A program made the translations under genes and the position numbers. From Tilletiopsis washingtonensis (taxonomy: Eukaryota > Basidiomycota > Exobasidiomycetes > Entylomatales), in contig NW_020312010.1 of NCBI RefSeq assembly GCF_003144115.1, forward strand, positions 613,314-677,313: a stretch of 64,000 bases of DNA. Direction: 5' to 3'. Below, in pieces: positions 54,775 to 64,000 of the stretch (position 1 is its first letter; the number at the start of each line of letters is the position of its first letter). The notes under the pieces were generated by a model that was not told the DNA's origin, did not search any database, and worked only from the letters and a program-made list of their open reading frames with translations.

Positions 54775-55956
54775 TGCGAAGGAACTGGTGCTCCGACGGA
54801 AGGAAGCGAGAAAAGATGCCAAAAAGGAAGAAGCTGAGCGCACGAGCGTCAGCACCGTCGCGAAGAAGCGCAGAGATCAAGCAGCGTCGCGAGACCTTCT
54901 TCCACGCGCCGCACTCTGGTCTGCCAAATCAGCCCCGTTGACAACGGATTGTCAGCGCTACGATCGGACCTCGGGCGGCCTTGCGGCGAGCCCAGGTCGG
55001 TAGCACGAGGGCCCAGCTGCACGTTCATTACGCCAGCATTCTGCGCGTGTGCAAGTAGCGTGCGCTCTAGCGGCTCTCTGGCCGCCCGGACAAGGGTGTA
55101 GGCGCGAGCGCCGCCGACGACTGCAGCCGTGGCGCTCGCCTTGGCGTCAGACGCATCTGCGCATGCCCTTTGCGCACCAGCATTTGCAACGCTAGTTGCT
55201 CCAGCCGCAGCCGCAGCTCGCAGCTGCGGCTGCGCACAGCGACTCGAGCAGGCAAGGCGCCTGAGCCCCGCGCAGCCCTGACCCTTCAAGGCGCTGCCCA
55301 CAGCTGGCCTCCATCTCTTGCACTCCCCAGCACTTCAGCGCTCTGCCTCTGCTGCAGCAGACGCGGCGAAGTGCTGGGAGCCACAAGGACAGCGCAGCCG
55401 AGCTGAGCCGATGCGAGACGCATGGGTGCCGTCGCTGCGACTAGACCCCGCTGGGCCTGCTCCCTGCTTCCAAAGCACGTACACCGCTCGCAGATCTGCA
55501 CGCTCACTCACCTGAGCCTGGACTGCGCAGCACGATGCAAAATTGCTGCGCTCTGTGCTCCAGTGAGGCACGCTCTGATGCGCCTTGCCGCTAAGCTGTC
55601 GCGTCTGCCTGGGCGAGCGAAGAAGCGCGCCTTCTCGCTGCCTGTGCGCTGTGGCTGCGCGAGTGCAGGCGCTCAAGAGCTGAGAGCAGAGACGTGGCCG
55701 GAGCGAAGAGAGCGAGAGCAGGCAGACGAGGGTGTGGTGGTGAGAAGGAGCGAGGCGCGCGGCGCGAAGAACGCGGCCTGCTCCGCCAGCGTGCTGACAT
55801 GGCGCGCGCCGATGTGGAGGGGCGGAGCCGAACGCGTGGGAACAGCCAGAGCATCCATCACCCCTCCTCCTCCCGCTGCATCCTGCGTTTCGTCTCGCAT
55901 ATTTTCTTGCAGTCTATGTCTACGGCATTGCATCTGCACCTCCATGTCTACAAGCT
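54775..55956. other. Intergenic, 1.2 kb
   Basis: Upstream of the sirtuin and downstream of the phosphatase gene. The first 100 bases are the sirtuin leader; non-ATG codons continue the frame upstream with an Arg/Ser-rich stretch. No gene supported. Confidence 0.45.
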
Positions 55957-57811
55957 CTATGCGTGCTGCGGCGCCGCGACGTCTGCCGGCCGTTGCCGCC
56001 CGTCAATGCTCAGCACCAGCTCATCGCCTTCCCACGCAGCCGACACGCTCGCCAGGTCCTGCACGACCCAGTCGGCGCCGGCCTCCCACATGCTGCGCTC
56101 GGCGTGCGTCGTGCAGAGGCCGATGACGTGAGCGCCGGCCGCACGGCCAGAGCGCACGCCGGCCGGCGCGTCCTCGACGACGACGCAGCGCTTGGCATCG
56201 ACGCCGACGCGCTCCGCGCCCAGCAGGTACGGCAGCGGGTCCGGCTTGCCGCGCGCACAGATGTCGCCCGTGATGAAGTGCTGCGGCGGCGCACACAGCG
56301 CTGCCGACGCAAAGCCCACGTGCGCGTACGCGGCCGTGGCCGACGTGACGATCGCCCAGCCCGGCCGCGCGTGATCACCGGCCGAGATCTGCGGACAGAG
56401 CGGTGAGCAATGCGTGCGAGAGGAAGACGCAGGTGCGCCGTGCATCGTGCTGCTCACGCAGCTGCTACGCTGATGAGCGCAGCGAGAGCATTGGTCGATG
56501 AGCAGCTTGCGCGCTGGAAGCGCTGTGGCCAGCGCCTCAAGCGCCAGCGCGCCGGCGCAAAGACCTGGCCGCTCTTCGCACCATGAGCGCGACGCAGTCG
56601 CAGTCGAGCTGTCCGACTCCAGCTGCTGCTGGCCACGTCAAGCGCGAGGAGCCTTGTGTCGTGCAGCAGCGAAGCAGTGCTCGCGAGGCGCGACGCTGCG
56701 CCGCTTCTTCAGATGCACGCGCTGAGCCGAAGTGCTGCGAGTCCGCTCTGCGACCTTCAATCGCGCCTCGCTTTGCCTCAGCCGCCGTCCTCTTGCACCT
56801 TTGTCTCGGCCCGTCGCTGTCCCTCGTCTCTGCGCTCCCGCCTTCTGCTACGTCTTCACACCGCCAGCGTCCACTCACCTGTTGCAGCAGCTGCTTGGCG
56901 CCCGGCATGCCCACAATGTGGCCCTCGTCGCGCTTGCCTGCCGCCGCTTCCTGCGCCATCTCGGAGATGCGCCCCTCAAACTTGGCCACCTCGGCCGGCA
57001 GCTCCTCGGCGGGGATGCTGGGCACGAAGCGCGCCAGGTTCTCAATCGTGCGCCAGCCGTGGCACGTCTTGAGCTGTGGAGTAGCGGCATGAGCTGAGGC
57101 CAGGCGAACCAACAGGCCAGAAGCAGAAAGCGGAAGCGACACCGCTTCGATAGCAATCGGCCAAGCGCGGAGACTGCTGCATATGACAGCGCGGCGCAGC
57201 GTGTGAGGGAGCAAACCGCAGGATCTGCGGCCTTGCGCAAGCCACAATGCTGCAGCATCGATGCTGGCAGGCGAGACCCGTTCGGTCAGGAGCAGCGGCG
57301 CCAAGCTCTCAAGCGAGCTCCGGGCTCAAGGCATCCAACAGCACGAGCGACGCGGAGCCGCTGACAAGCCAACCCCTTGCCCTTCCGTGCCGAGTGCTGC
57401 GTGCTCCGCCCGAAGCGCTCGCGCTGCTGCTGCTCTTCACTGCTGTTCGCCGGCGTGATCGCCAGAGGAAAGTGCCGCGGCTGGGCGATCCCGTCCTTGC
57501 CGCATCTCTGGCGCGACGCTGACGCCGAGCTGTCGGCAATGCCGCACATCGCTGCAGAGCGGCGCCCTATCGCTGGTACCGACTTGCCAGCATAGCCAGA
57601 GGATGCCAGTGCCGAGCTTCTAGCCCTCTGCCGCCACAGCTCCCTCTCCCGCAGCGCTCGCCGCGGCACTCACCACCTCGTCGTAGTCGAGGCCGAAGCG
57701 CGTGCACGTCTCGCGCCACGTCGCATTCACCGCCGGCGTCGAGTCGATGAGGGTGCCGTCCATGTCGAAGAGCACGGCCTGCGTGCGGTGCGTGTGGGAC
57801 TGCGTGGCCAT
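55957..57811 (-). CDS. HAD-superfamily phosphatase (glycerol-1-phosphatase / DOG-like)
   Basis: Three exons on minus (57811-57674, 57073-56879, 56388-55957) give 254 aa, matching yeast Gpp1/Gpp2 and Dog1/Dog2. HAD motif I is VLFDMDGTLIDSTPAV; the helical cap has CHGWRTIENLARF and EGHIVGMPGAKQLLQQ; motif II is AIVTSA; motif III is GKPDPLPYLLGA; motif IV is VVVEDAPAGVRSG. These enzymes remove phosphate from glycerol 3-phosphate or 2-deoxyglucose 6-phosphate and serve osmotic or sugar-phosphate detoxification roles. The exact substrate cannot be read from sequence. Both introns are long for this locus (600 and 490 nt), but the phases are 0 and the motif order is uninterrupted. Confidence 0.92.
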
Positions 57812-58147
57812 GGCTGCGATGCGTGGGTGGTGGTGGTGGTGGTGAGGAGACAGGAGACACGCCGCCGCACGTGCGCTGCTGGCCGAGCGACCTTCGCGGC
57901 GCGCCGAAGTGAGAAATTCCCGATCCGCGGCCGGCCGGCCCGGCCTCTTCGCGGCTTCCAGCCAGGCCGGCGCGCGCGCAGGCGAAGGCACTGCGCCAGT
58001 GTTGCGCCGCCGCGGCACTCTACGCGTGCCTGGCGCCCCTGTGACGCGACGCGCGCGCGTGTTGCTCTCGCCGCCGGCCAGCCCGCCCTCCACGCAGCGC
58101 CGGCAGCTTCACTCCGCACCACCATCACCTTATCACACACACACGCC
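57812..58147. promoter_or_regulatory. Divergent promoter region
   Basis: 336 bases between the phosphatase start (-) and the plus-strand gene at 58148. A CCACCACC triplet run (plus strand GGTGGT) lies next to the minus start. A CACCATCACC...CACACACAC tract precedes the plus ATG. Confidence 0.5.
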
Positions 58148-60329
58148 ATGTCCGCACGCCGCCTCGTCGCACGCGAGACACCCTCGCCCGAGCCGTGCGA
58201 GATGCGCACGCACGACGACGACGGCATCCCCTACCTGCATCCGCGCCGCATTCCGCGCGCCGACGAGCTCTTGGCTGCTGCCGTCGCGGCGGCGCTGGCC
58301 GGCAAGACGAAGGAGAAGCCGCTGCCGCCCGCGCTGCGTGACCCGCTGCCGGGGCCGCCCGTCATCCGCAAGCGCCGCTTCGCCACCAGCGAGGGGCCGC
58401 AGCCGCCGCGCGAGCCGTCGCCGCCGCCCGTGCGCCGCTCCGCAAAGCAGCCCGAGCACTTCGACGACGCCCGGTACAAGAGGCAGCGCCCGCCGTACCC
58501 CAAGGACGCGCCGCCGAAGCCGAAGTCGAGCGCCTTCAAGACGAGCTGGGAGCGTCCGGCGCAGCGCCTGCCCAACCCGGGCGTCGCCGCCATCGAGGCC
58601 AGCCTGCCTGGCCCGCCGCCGCCGCGCGTCATTCTCGAGGCAGGGCCGCCGAAGCGCTACCGCTACGCGCCCGAGGTGCGGCGCCTGCTCGGCTTCGACC
58701 CGCTCGAGAAGGCAAAGTGGCGCGGCGGCGAGGAGGAGAAGGTGCCGATTGTGGGCGCGGAGAACGTGAGTCGCCTGCGATGCGGACGTGCGAGGGCCCG
58801 AAGGGCGGGACATGCTTCTTGCTGCCGTTCGCGATGCTGCGAGGCTGGCTGCGCGATGCCAGCGCTTGCTGCGCTAGGCCGTTGTCGTGCGCTTCGCCGG
58901 CTCCTTGCCGCTGCGTCTCGTCGCTGCGAGAGGTGCTTCTGGATCTTGCTGTTGCCACTGCCTCGCCGCATGCGTGTACCGCGGCTGGCGCATGAGGTCT
59001 GCTGCGCTCTGCGTGTGCTACGGCGGCTGCGCGAGGCTTGCTGCGCTCCCGAGCTCTGGCTTTTTGCGCTAGTGCGTAGCTCTCGCAGCCATGTACCTCG
59101 CATGCACTGCCAGGGCTGCTGTTGAGCTGCGAGCGCAGCGTGGAGCTGGCACGCACTGCGCCATCGCTGCTGCTCTGCTTCGCTCTCTTGGCGCTGTTGC
59201 CTTCTCTCACTGCATCGCTGGCGCGAGGAGGCTCTCGCAGCCCGGGGCCGCGGCGAGGGAGTGGGCAGGACTCGGCGCAGAGCGCGTGGGCGCGAGCGAG
59301 AGTCTGTGTTGTCGCTTTGCTCAGCGTTGGCGCGGCTGAGCAGCATGTCTCGCCCCGCTTCTCTTCGCTGCGACCCTTCTAGACGCAAGTCGAGCGAGTG
59401 CGACCTTTGCCAGCTGCATGTGGCAGCGACTCGCTCGCGGCATCTGCTGCCATGCTTGGTAGCCTCGCATCTAAGTTCGCAAGTGTACTTCCTTGCCAGG
59501 CTGCCTCGTGCAGGGGCCGGCTGTGCTGCTCGCGTTCGCACGAGATGGCTTGCAGCGAGCGCCGAGCATGAGCAGCAGACGGGAAGGGACTCGCTCGTCA
59601 GGAAGCTCGCGCTTTGCACTGCTGCTCGCGCATCTGGCTGCTTGCTCTTCATTCTGCACATCTTCTTGGGCACGTCGTCTGGCAGCTTCGCTGCGCTTCC
59701 AGTGCGATGCGCAGCAGCAGCTGGCGGCTCGACTGGCGAGCCCTGGGAGCGTTGTGTGCGGACAGCGACGCGGCGCGCGCAGCAGCAGTGGAGTGGAGGA
59801 GCAAAGCAGCAGAACGAAGGTGCGCTCGCAGAGGCCGGTCTATGCCTCGCACCTTCTCCTGGTGCAGAAGCGGGGATCTGCCGTGTGCGAGCGCATCGAG
59901 GTGCATCAATCGCACATTCCCTCGCACCCCCATTTCGCGCTGGACTGATCGCTGACATCCACGCCGCAGCTCCTCGCGCGTCATGGGCCGGAGGGCCGCG
60001 CTCTTCCACCTCCTCGTCTGCGGCTCGCGCCAGGGCGTCGCAAATGGGCCAATGTGCGCCGGCCGGGCACCGATCCTCGAGCGACACCGCCCGCCGAGTA
60101 CGTGCGCGAGGACTCCCCGAGCAGCGTCTCTTCGCTCGAGATCGAGTGGGACGAGTGGGACGCGGACAGCTGCGGCGAGGAGGAGACGCCGCTGCAGCGG
60201 ACGGCCAGGCTGGAGATGGCGGAGAAGATGAGGCCCGAGGTGGAACGGCGCGCCAAGGAGCGGGCGGAGAAGGAGCGGATAGAGCGCATCATGAAGGAGA
60301 TCGAGGAGATGAGCGACATGGATGACTAG
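58148..60329 (+). CDS. Unknown Pro/Arg-rich protein with acidic coiled-coil C-terminus
   Basis: I do not recognise this gene. Exon 1 (58148-58765) encodes a basic, Pro-rich region with LRDPLPGPPVIRKRRFA, HFDDARYKRQRPPYPKDAPP and the segment RYRYAPEVRRLLGFDPLEKA. Exon 2 (59970-60329) is joined by a phase 0 intron (gtgagt...gccgcag). It ends in an acidic Trp-containing stretch (LEIEWDEWDADS) and a charged helix (ERRAKERAEKERIERIMKEI, then EEMSDMDD). Total 325 aa, soluble. The 1204 nt intron is far longer than the others in the window. The exon 2 start was chosen because it keeps the phase and leaves the longest continuous frame. An RNA- or chromatin-associated role is possible from composition only. 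Confidence 0.6.
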
Positions 60330-61754
60330 CGCGGGCCAGAGGCGAATGCATGCTTGCTTAGTGAGTCATGTGTGAGTGCGCTGTGCGAGAGTTGCGAGAC
60401 GAGAGGTGAATGGCGGATAGCGCGAGCGAGACGCAGGGCGGAAGCGCGGCGCGCGAGCAGCTTCGTCGACGTGAGCAGGGCAGCTAGGCGACCAAGGAGG
60501 TTGGCAAGGCGAGCAGGTTGGTGCGTAGCTGCGAGCAAGCAAGTGGCGCTGGAGAAGCGCACGAGGCGGCGCAGAGACGGCTCCCAAGCCTCGAGATCGG
60601 GCAGGCGAGGCGAGCCAAAGGCAGCATAAGCGGGAATGAGGCAAGGCAAAGCGGGCATAGCGCTAGAGAGCTGCCTCGGGCGGGCTTGCAAGTCTCGACG
60701 TGGCGGAGCTCAAGGCAAGGCAGCGCAAGTGGTGGCGAGGTCAGGTGAAGCAGGGAGAGCGCGAACAGCAGAGAGGAGGGACAAGCAGCGAGAACGGCTA
60801 ACCTCGCAAGCAACGAGGCTCAGAGGATGTGAGCTGCAGCAACGAGAAGCCTCGCATGCAACGTCGTGCCTAGCAAGGCGCTCACGCACAGCTGCACATC
60901 TGCGGCGCAACGATCGAGATGCTCTATTGTCGAGATGCAAGCTCACTGCAGCGGTCGCTGCTGATGAGCAGGCAAGTGAAGCGCTCGTGCTTGACTTCGA
61001 GCAGCAGGCGGGCGCTAGCAGCCAGCGAGAAGAGGCGAGGCCAGGTCAGAGCAGACGAGCTGTTGCAGATTGGCAGGCTGCGTGAGCGTAGCAAGGCGAT
61101 GACAGCAACCGTAGCGCAAGGAGTGCCTCGCCGGAGCTGCGACAGCTGGCTGCTTTCGGAGGCTCGGCTGTGCGAGAAAGCAAGGCGAGAGGACACGACG
61201 TGCAAAGGGCAGATAGGCGAGGCGTCGCCTCATGGCGAGTTGTCGGTCAAGGAAGCAGTACGCTAGAGTAGGGTGGTCAGGGCGAGACATCAGCGCATGG
61301 GGGCTGCGAGGGAGAGCGTGCATAGGCAGCGATGTCGTGCGCTACAGCTGACAGTGCACGTCGTCTCGAGAGGGCGTGGCACCTGACAGGAAGGAGAGCT
61401 CACGCGCAGACAGCGACGATGAGCGCGAGCTGGCTCGAGAAGGCAGAGCGCCGCAACAAGGCATAGAGGAGAGCACGGGTCGGAGGTGAGCGGGCAGAGG
61501 AGCGAGCGCTGCGCGCAGGGCAAGCGACGTAAGTGGGACTGGAGCAGAGAGCAACGGCGCCTCCGCCAGGGACGAGAAACATGCCCAGCGCATCGATCAG
61601 GTCGGATCTGGTGCACGAGGGTAGCCGAGCGAGCAGCAGCACCATCGGGTCCCCTGCGAGAGACTGCTCGAGGCTGTCAGTCCAAGGCGCATCGGAGGCT
61701 GCTTGCGGCGTGAGCGGCGCGCACATACACGAGCAGGGCGCAGACAGGCACCAC

Positions 61755-61860
61755 GCAGCATCGAGAGCGCCCAAGCAAGCAAGATGCAGCATCGAGAGCG
61801 CCCAAGCAAGCAAGATGCAGCATCGAGAGCGCCCAAGCAAGCAAGATGCAGCATCGAGAG
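61755..61860. repeat. 31 bp tandem repeat, about 3.4 copies
   Basis: The unit starts GCAGCATCGAGAGCGCCCAA and ends GCAAGCAAGAT. Perfect copies lie at 61755-61785, 61786-61816 and 61817-61847, followed by a 13 base partial copy. Confidence 0.95.
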
Positions 61861-62569
61861 AGCGCTTCGGAGGCAGCGTGCTTGGAGCTTGATGAGGCGG
61901 AGAGAGCGAGCAGGTGCACCTGTGAGCAACACGCCTGCTCAATCAATTAGGCGCTCGGCAAGGGCGCGGGAGTCGCACGCGCAGTATATTACGCTCATTG
62001 CGCGCGTGGCGGCGCGAAGACAAAGGTTGGATGGATGCGCGCCGCGCAAGATTAATGGGCGGCGGCGCGCGTGGGGCTGAGACGCGAGAAAGAAGCATGC
62101 GCCGCGAGGACAAAGGATGCTGCATCTTTGATGCGCGGCGCGCGCAGCGACAAAGATGCGACGCGCGCTCCATCATCATTCATCAGCTTCCACCACTCCA
62201 ATACAACATCGACTTGAAAGCGTGAATACAAAAACATATCTCAGAATCGAGCAACACCAAATCATCTCAGAATGCCTCGAGACACCTGCCTGCATCATTC
62301 CCTACGCGCCGGCGCGACTTTTGATTTCTTGCCCCAGACCATCACCTGCGGCCTCTTTGAGGTGATCCAAGCACCTTTTGTCTCGAGGCAAAATTTGTGC
62401 CCTCGACATTTTTGTATTCAGCCCCAGTTGTATTGCGCAGCGCAGTGCAGTCCTTTGGATGATGATCTCGCCCTCGCGACTCGCGCCGCCAGCTAATTGA
62501 GCTCGAGAGCGCGCGCTGTGAGAGACTCCGTCCTTTTCGATTGCGCCTGCGCGAGCTCGCGCGCGCGCG

Positions 62570-62625
62570 GGATGTGCAGATCCCAAAAGTCGGCTCTGGA
62601 TGTGCAGATCCCAAAAGTCGGCTCT
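62570..62625. repeat. 28 bp perfect tandem duplication
   Basis: Two adjacent identical copies (62570-62597 and 62598-62625), each beginning GGATGTGCAGATCCCAAAAG. Confidence 0.95.
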
Positions 62626-63139
62626 AAGGAAAAATCGTTGGTTGTGAGTGACAGAAAGTGCGTTTTTGCATATTCGCGCCTTTTCCGGAATCTTGTAATC
62701 ACCTCCCGGACCTCTTGATTTCTTTGACCCCCTTCCCGTTGTCGCAGCAGGCTAAAAATTTGGGAGCAATCAGGGAGACCCCTCAACTAATTTAGAAAAA
62801 TGGTGAGAAGCCGGTCTCGAGCCCGTGGGGGCAGCTAAAAATCGGCAACTGATTTCTGTTCGTGCGCTCATGGTGTCCACTGAATACAAAACGCGAGAAT
62901 CGAATACAAGCGAATACAAGAATTGAGCCGTGCTTGGTGCGGGCTCTGGCCGCCGCGAGCAGGCAAGTTGGCCAGCTAGCAGGCTTATACTGTGAGGGAG
63001 TCTCGCTGCTTCAACATATAATAGTCTCGAGCAGCTGCGGGGGCTCCCAGAAAAATCGAAAAAATGACACTACCTCGGGTCCTTCAGGACTGCATGCTCG
63101 AGACTCCGACCAAGTTTTGGCTGTGAATTTACCTTAGCG

Positions 63140-63165
63140 CTCTCTCTCTCTCTCTCTCTCTCTCT
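63140..63165. repeat. (CT)n microsatellite
   Basis: About 13 CT units without interruption. Confidence 0.9.
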
Positions 63166-63750
63166 ACCATTGATAAAATGGTATTTGAACTTGATTAGAG
63201 CCCGTCATAACCTGCAATTAAACAGTAGTAGACAGCAGGTGCATCTCGAGGCTGCGCATGCATCGCACGTAGCACTGCAGCGGCACAGCAAAGAAATACA
63301 CCTACATACATCTACCAGACAGCCTGTATTCAACAATAGGGAGGGCTGTTGCAATGAATCACTTCGGCCGGGTGCTGTTGCCAGTGGAACTCGCGAGCCT
63401 TCTTTGCCTCACTTCGCCCATGGGGCACATGGGTCCCTCCCTAGGGTTGGCAATTGTGGTAAAGCCTGATTGAGATACACAGCAAATAGCTGCTGGAGGA
63501 GAGAAGCACATGTTGGCGCGCTATGGACGTTGCGGGATGGCTCACAAACGCCGATTCCGGCGGAGGCGCGCGTTGGGTTTCCCTCAGCGTCTCACCAGCC
63601 AAAGCATTGGGCCAGAATCCAGGCTGGCCCAGCCTGGCTCTGCCTGAGCCAGAATATGCTGCCATTAAAGTGTAGCTTGACCTCTGCTTGCTGTGTGTGT
63701 GTGTGCAGTGTAGTGTCGATTTTTGCTGTCAAAATGTGAGTGGGAGCTGT

Positions 63751-63901
63751 AACCCTAAGCTGCTAATATATGGGGCCTGCTGTGGCTCTGTGGAGTGTGC
63801 GGGCAGCTGCAGATGGTGTAGAATAAGGGTTAGGTGGGGTTTTGGAAGCACAGCTGTGTGCTGAAAGCAGCAATCTGCAAAACAGCACTTTTAGGGTTAG
63901 G
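63751..63901. repeat. Three degenerate telomere-like motifs
   Basis: AACCCTAA at 63751-63758, AAGGGTTAGG at about 63825-63834 and TTAGGGTTAGG at 63891-63901 resemble the fungal TTAGGG telomere repeat, scattered rather than in an array. Confidence 0.5.
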
Positions 63902-64000
63902 CCCAGAACAGGCCTCCTGCATGTGCTGGGTGCGCTCTGCTGTGCCTGGGACTGTGCTATATTGCTGCCAGATGCTCCAGCATGTGTGCAGAGCTGCTGG

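Larger units (their letters stand above)
60330..64000. other. Gene-free, repeat-bearing, AT-richer right end (possible subtelomeric flank)
   Basis: No reading frame with a recognisable domain or splice partner. From 60.3 to 61.9 kb the sequence is purine-rich (GCGAG/GCAAG words). After about 62.1 kb the GC content drops visibly, in contrast to the rest of the window. Short tandem repeats, a CT microsatellite and three TTAGGG-like motifs are present. It may be subtelomeric or contain decayed mobile DNA; no terminal repeat or transposase was seen. Confidence 0.5.

Noticed and set aside
60354-62100. Several 80-180 codon frames on both strands after the last gene
   Set aside because: They are driven by the repetitive GCGAG/GCAAG composition and the 31 bp tandem repeat, with no consistent frame or motif.
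62862-63740. Possible decayed transposon in the AT-richer end
   Set aside because: No transposase or reverse transcriptase motif, no terminal inverted or long terminal repeat, and no target-site duplication could be identified.

Overview
The window is nuclear DNA from a basidiomycete fungus. Genes are dense, GC-rich and broken by many short introns, mostly 40-120 nt, with gtgagt/gtgcgt donors, a ctgac/ctgat branch motif and cag acceptors. The conserved proteins are fungal housekeeping types: AP180, a SCY1-like pseudokinase, the signal peptidase subunit SPC3, Rheb, an RNase H2 subunit, a Dpb3-like histone fold and quinolinate phosphoribosyltransferase. The very high GC content and intron style suggest Ustilaginomycotina (Exobasidiomycetes-like), but this is inference only. 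Exon models were assembled by hand from splice signals, phase continuity and family motifs; most close exactly in frame.

Layout. 0.4-10.2 kb: a tail-anchored hypothetical protein (+), an AP180/ANTH endocytic adaptor (+) and an MHYT-domain membrane sensor (-). 10.2-15.4 kb: a 5.2 kb stretch with no gene I can support. 15.4-20.1 kb: the SCY1-like pseudokinase (-) and SPC3 (+) diverge from a 210 bp promoter that holds a perfect 26 bp palindrome. 21.4-27.4 kb: a 5'-nucleotidase-family metallophosphatase (-) and a leucine-rich-repeat protein (+) also diverge. 28-33.8 kb: a small coiled-coil protein (-), Rheb GTPase (+), a Dpb3/CHRAC-type histone-fold protein (-, with a 35 nt assembly gap in its first intron) and the RNase H2 C subunit (+). 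34-35.3 kb: a secreted, apparently GPI-anchored protein with DRDGDGQC repeats, interrupted by one in-frame TGA.

36.5-40.8 kb: an enoyl-reductase-like oxidoreductase (-) and an acyl-CoA-dehydrogenase-like flavoenzyme (+), arranged head to head. 41-47.5 kb: two tandem pairs of paralogous proteins I do not recognise, all on the minus strand; one appears frameshifted. 48-54.8 kb: an NmrA-like Rossmann protein (+), nicotinate-nucleotide pyrophosphorylase (+) and a sirtuin (-), three proteins tied to NAD(P) chemistry. 56-60.3 kb: a HAD sugar/glycerol phosphatase (-) and an unknown charged protein (+) with an unusually long intron.

60.3-64 kb: no convincing gene. GC content falls, short tandem repeats appear, and three TTAGGG-like motifs lie in the last 250 bp, which suggests approach to a subtelomere. 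No rRNA, tRNA, CRISPR array or intact mobile element was found. The best candidates for undescribed biology are the DGDG-repeat surface protein, the two tandem families and the palindromic bidirectional promoter.
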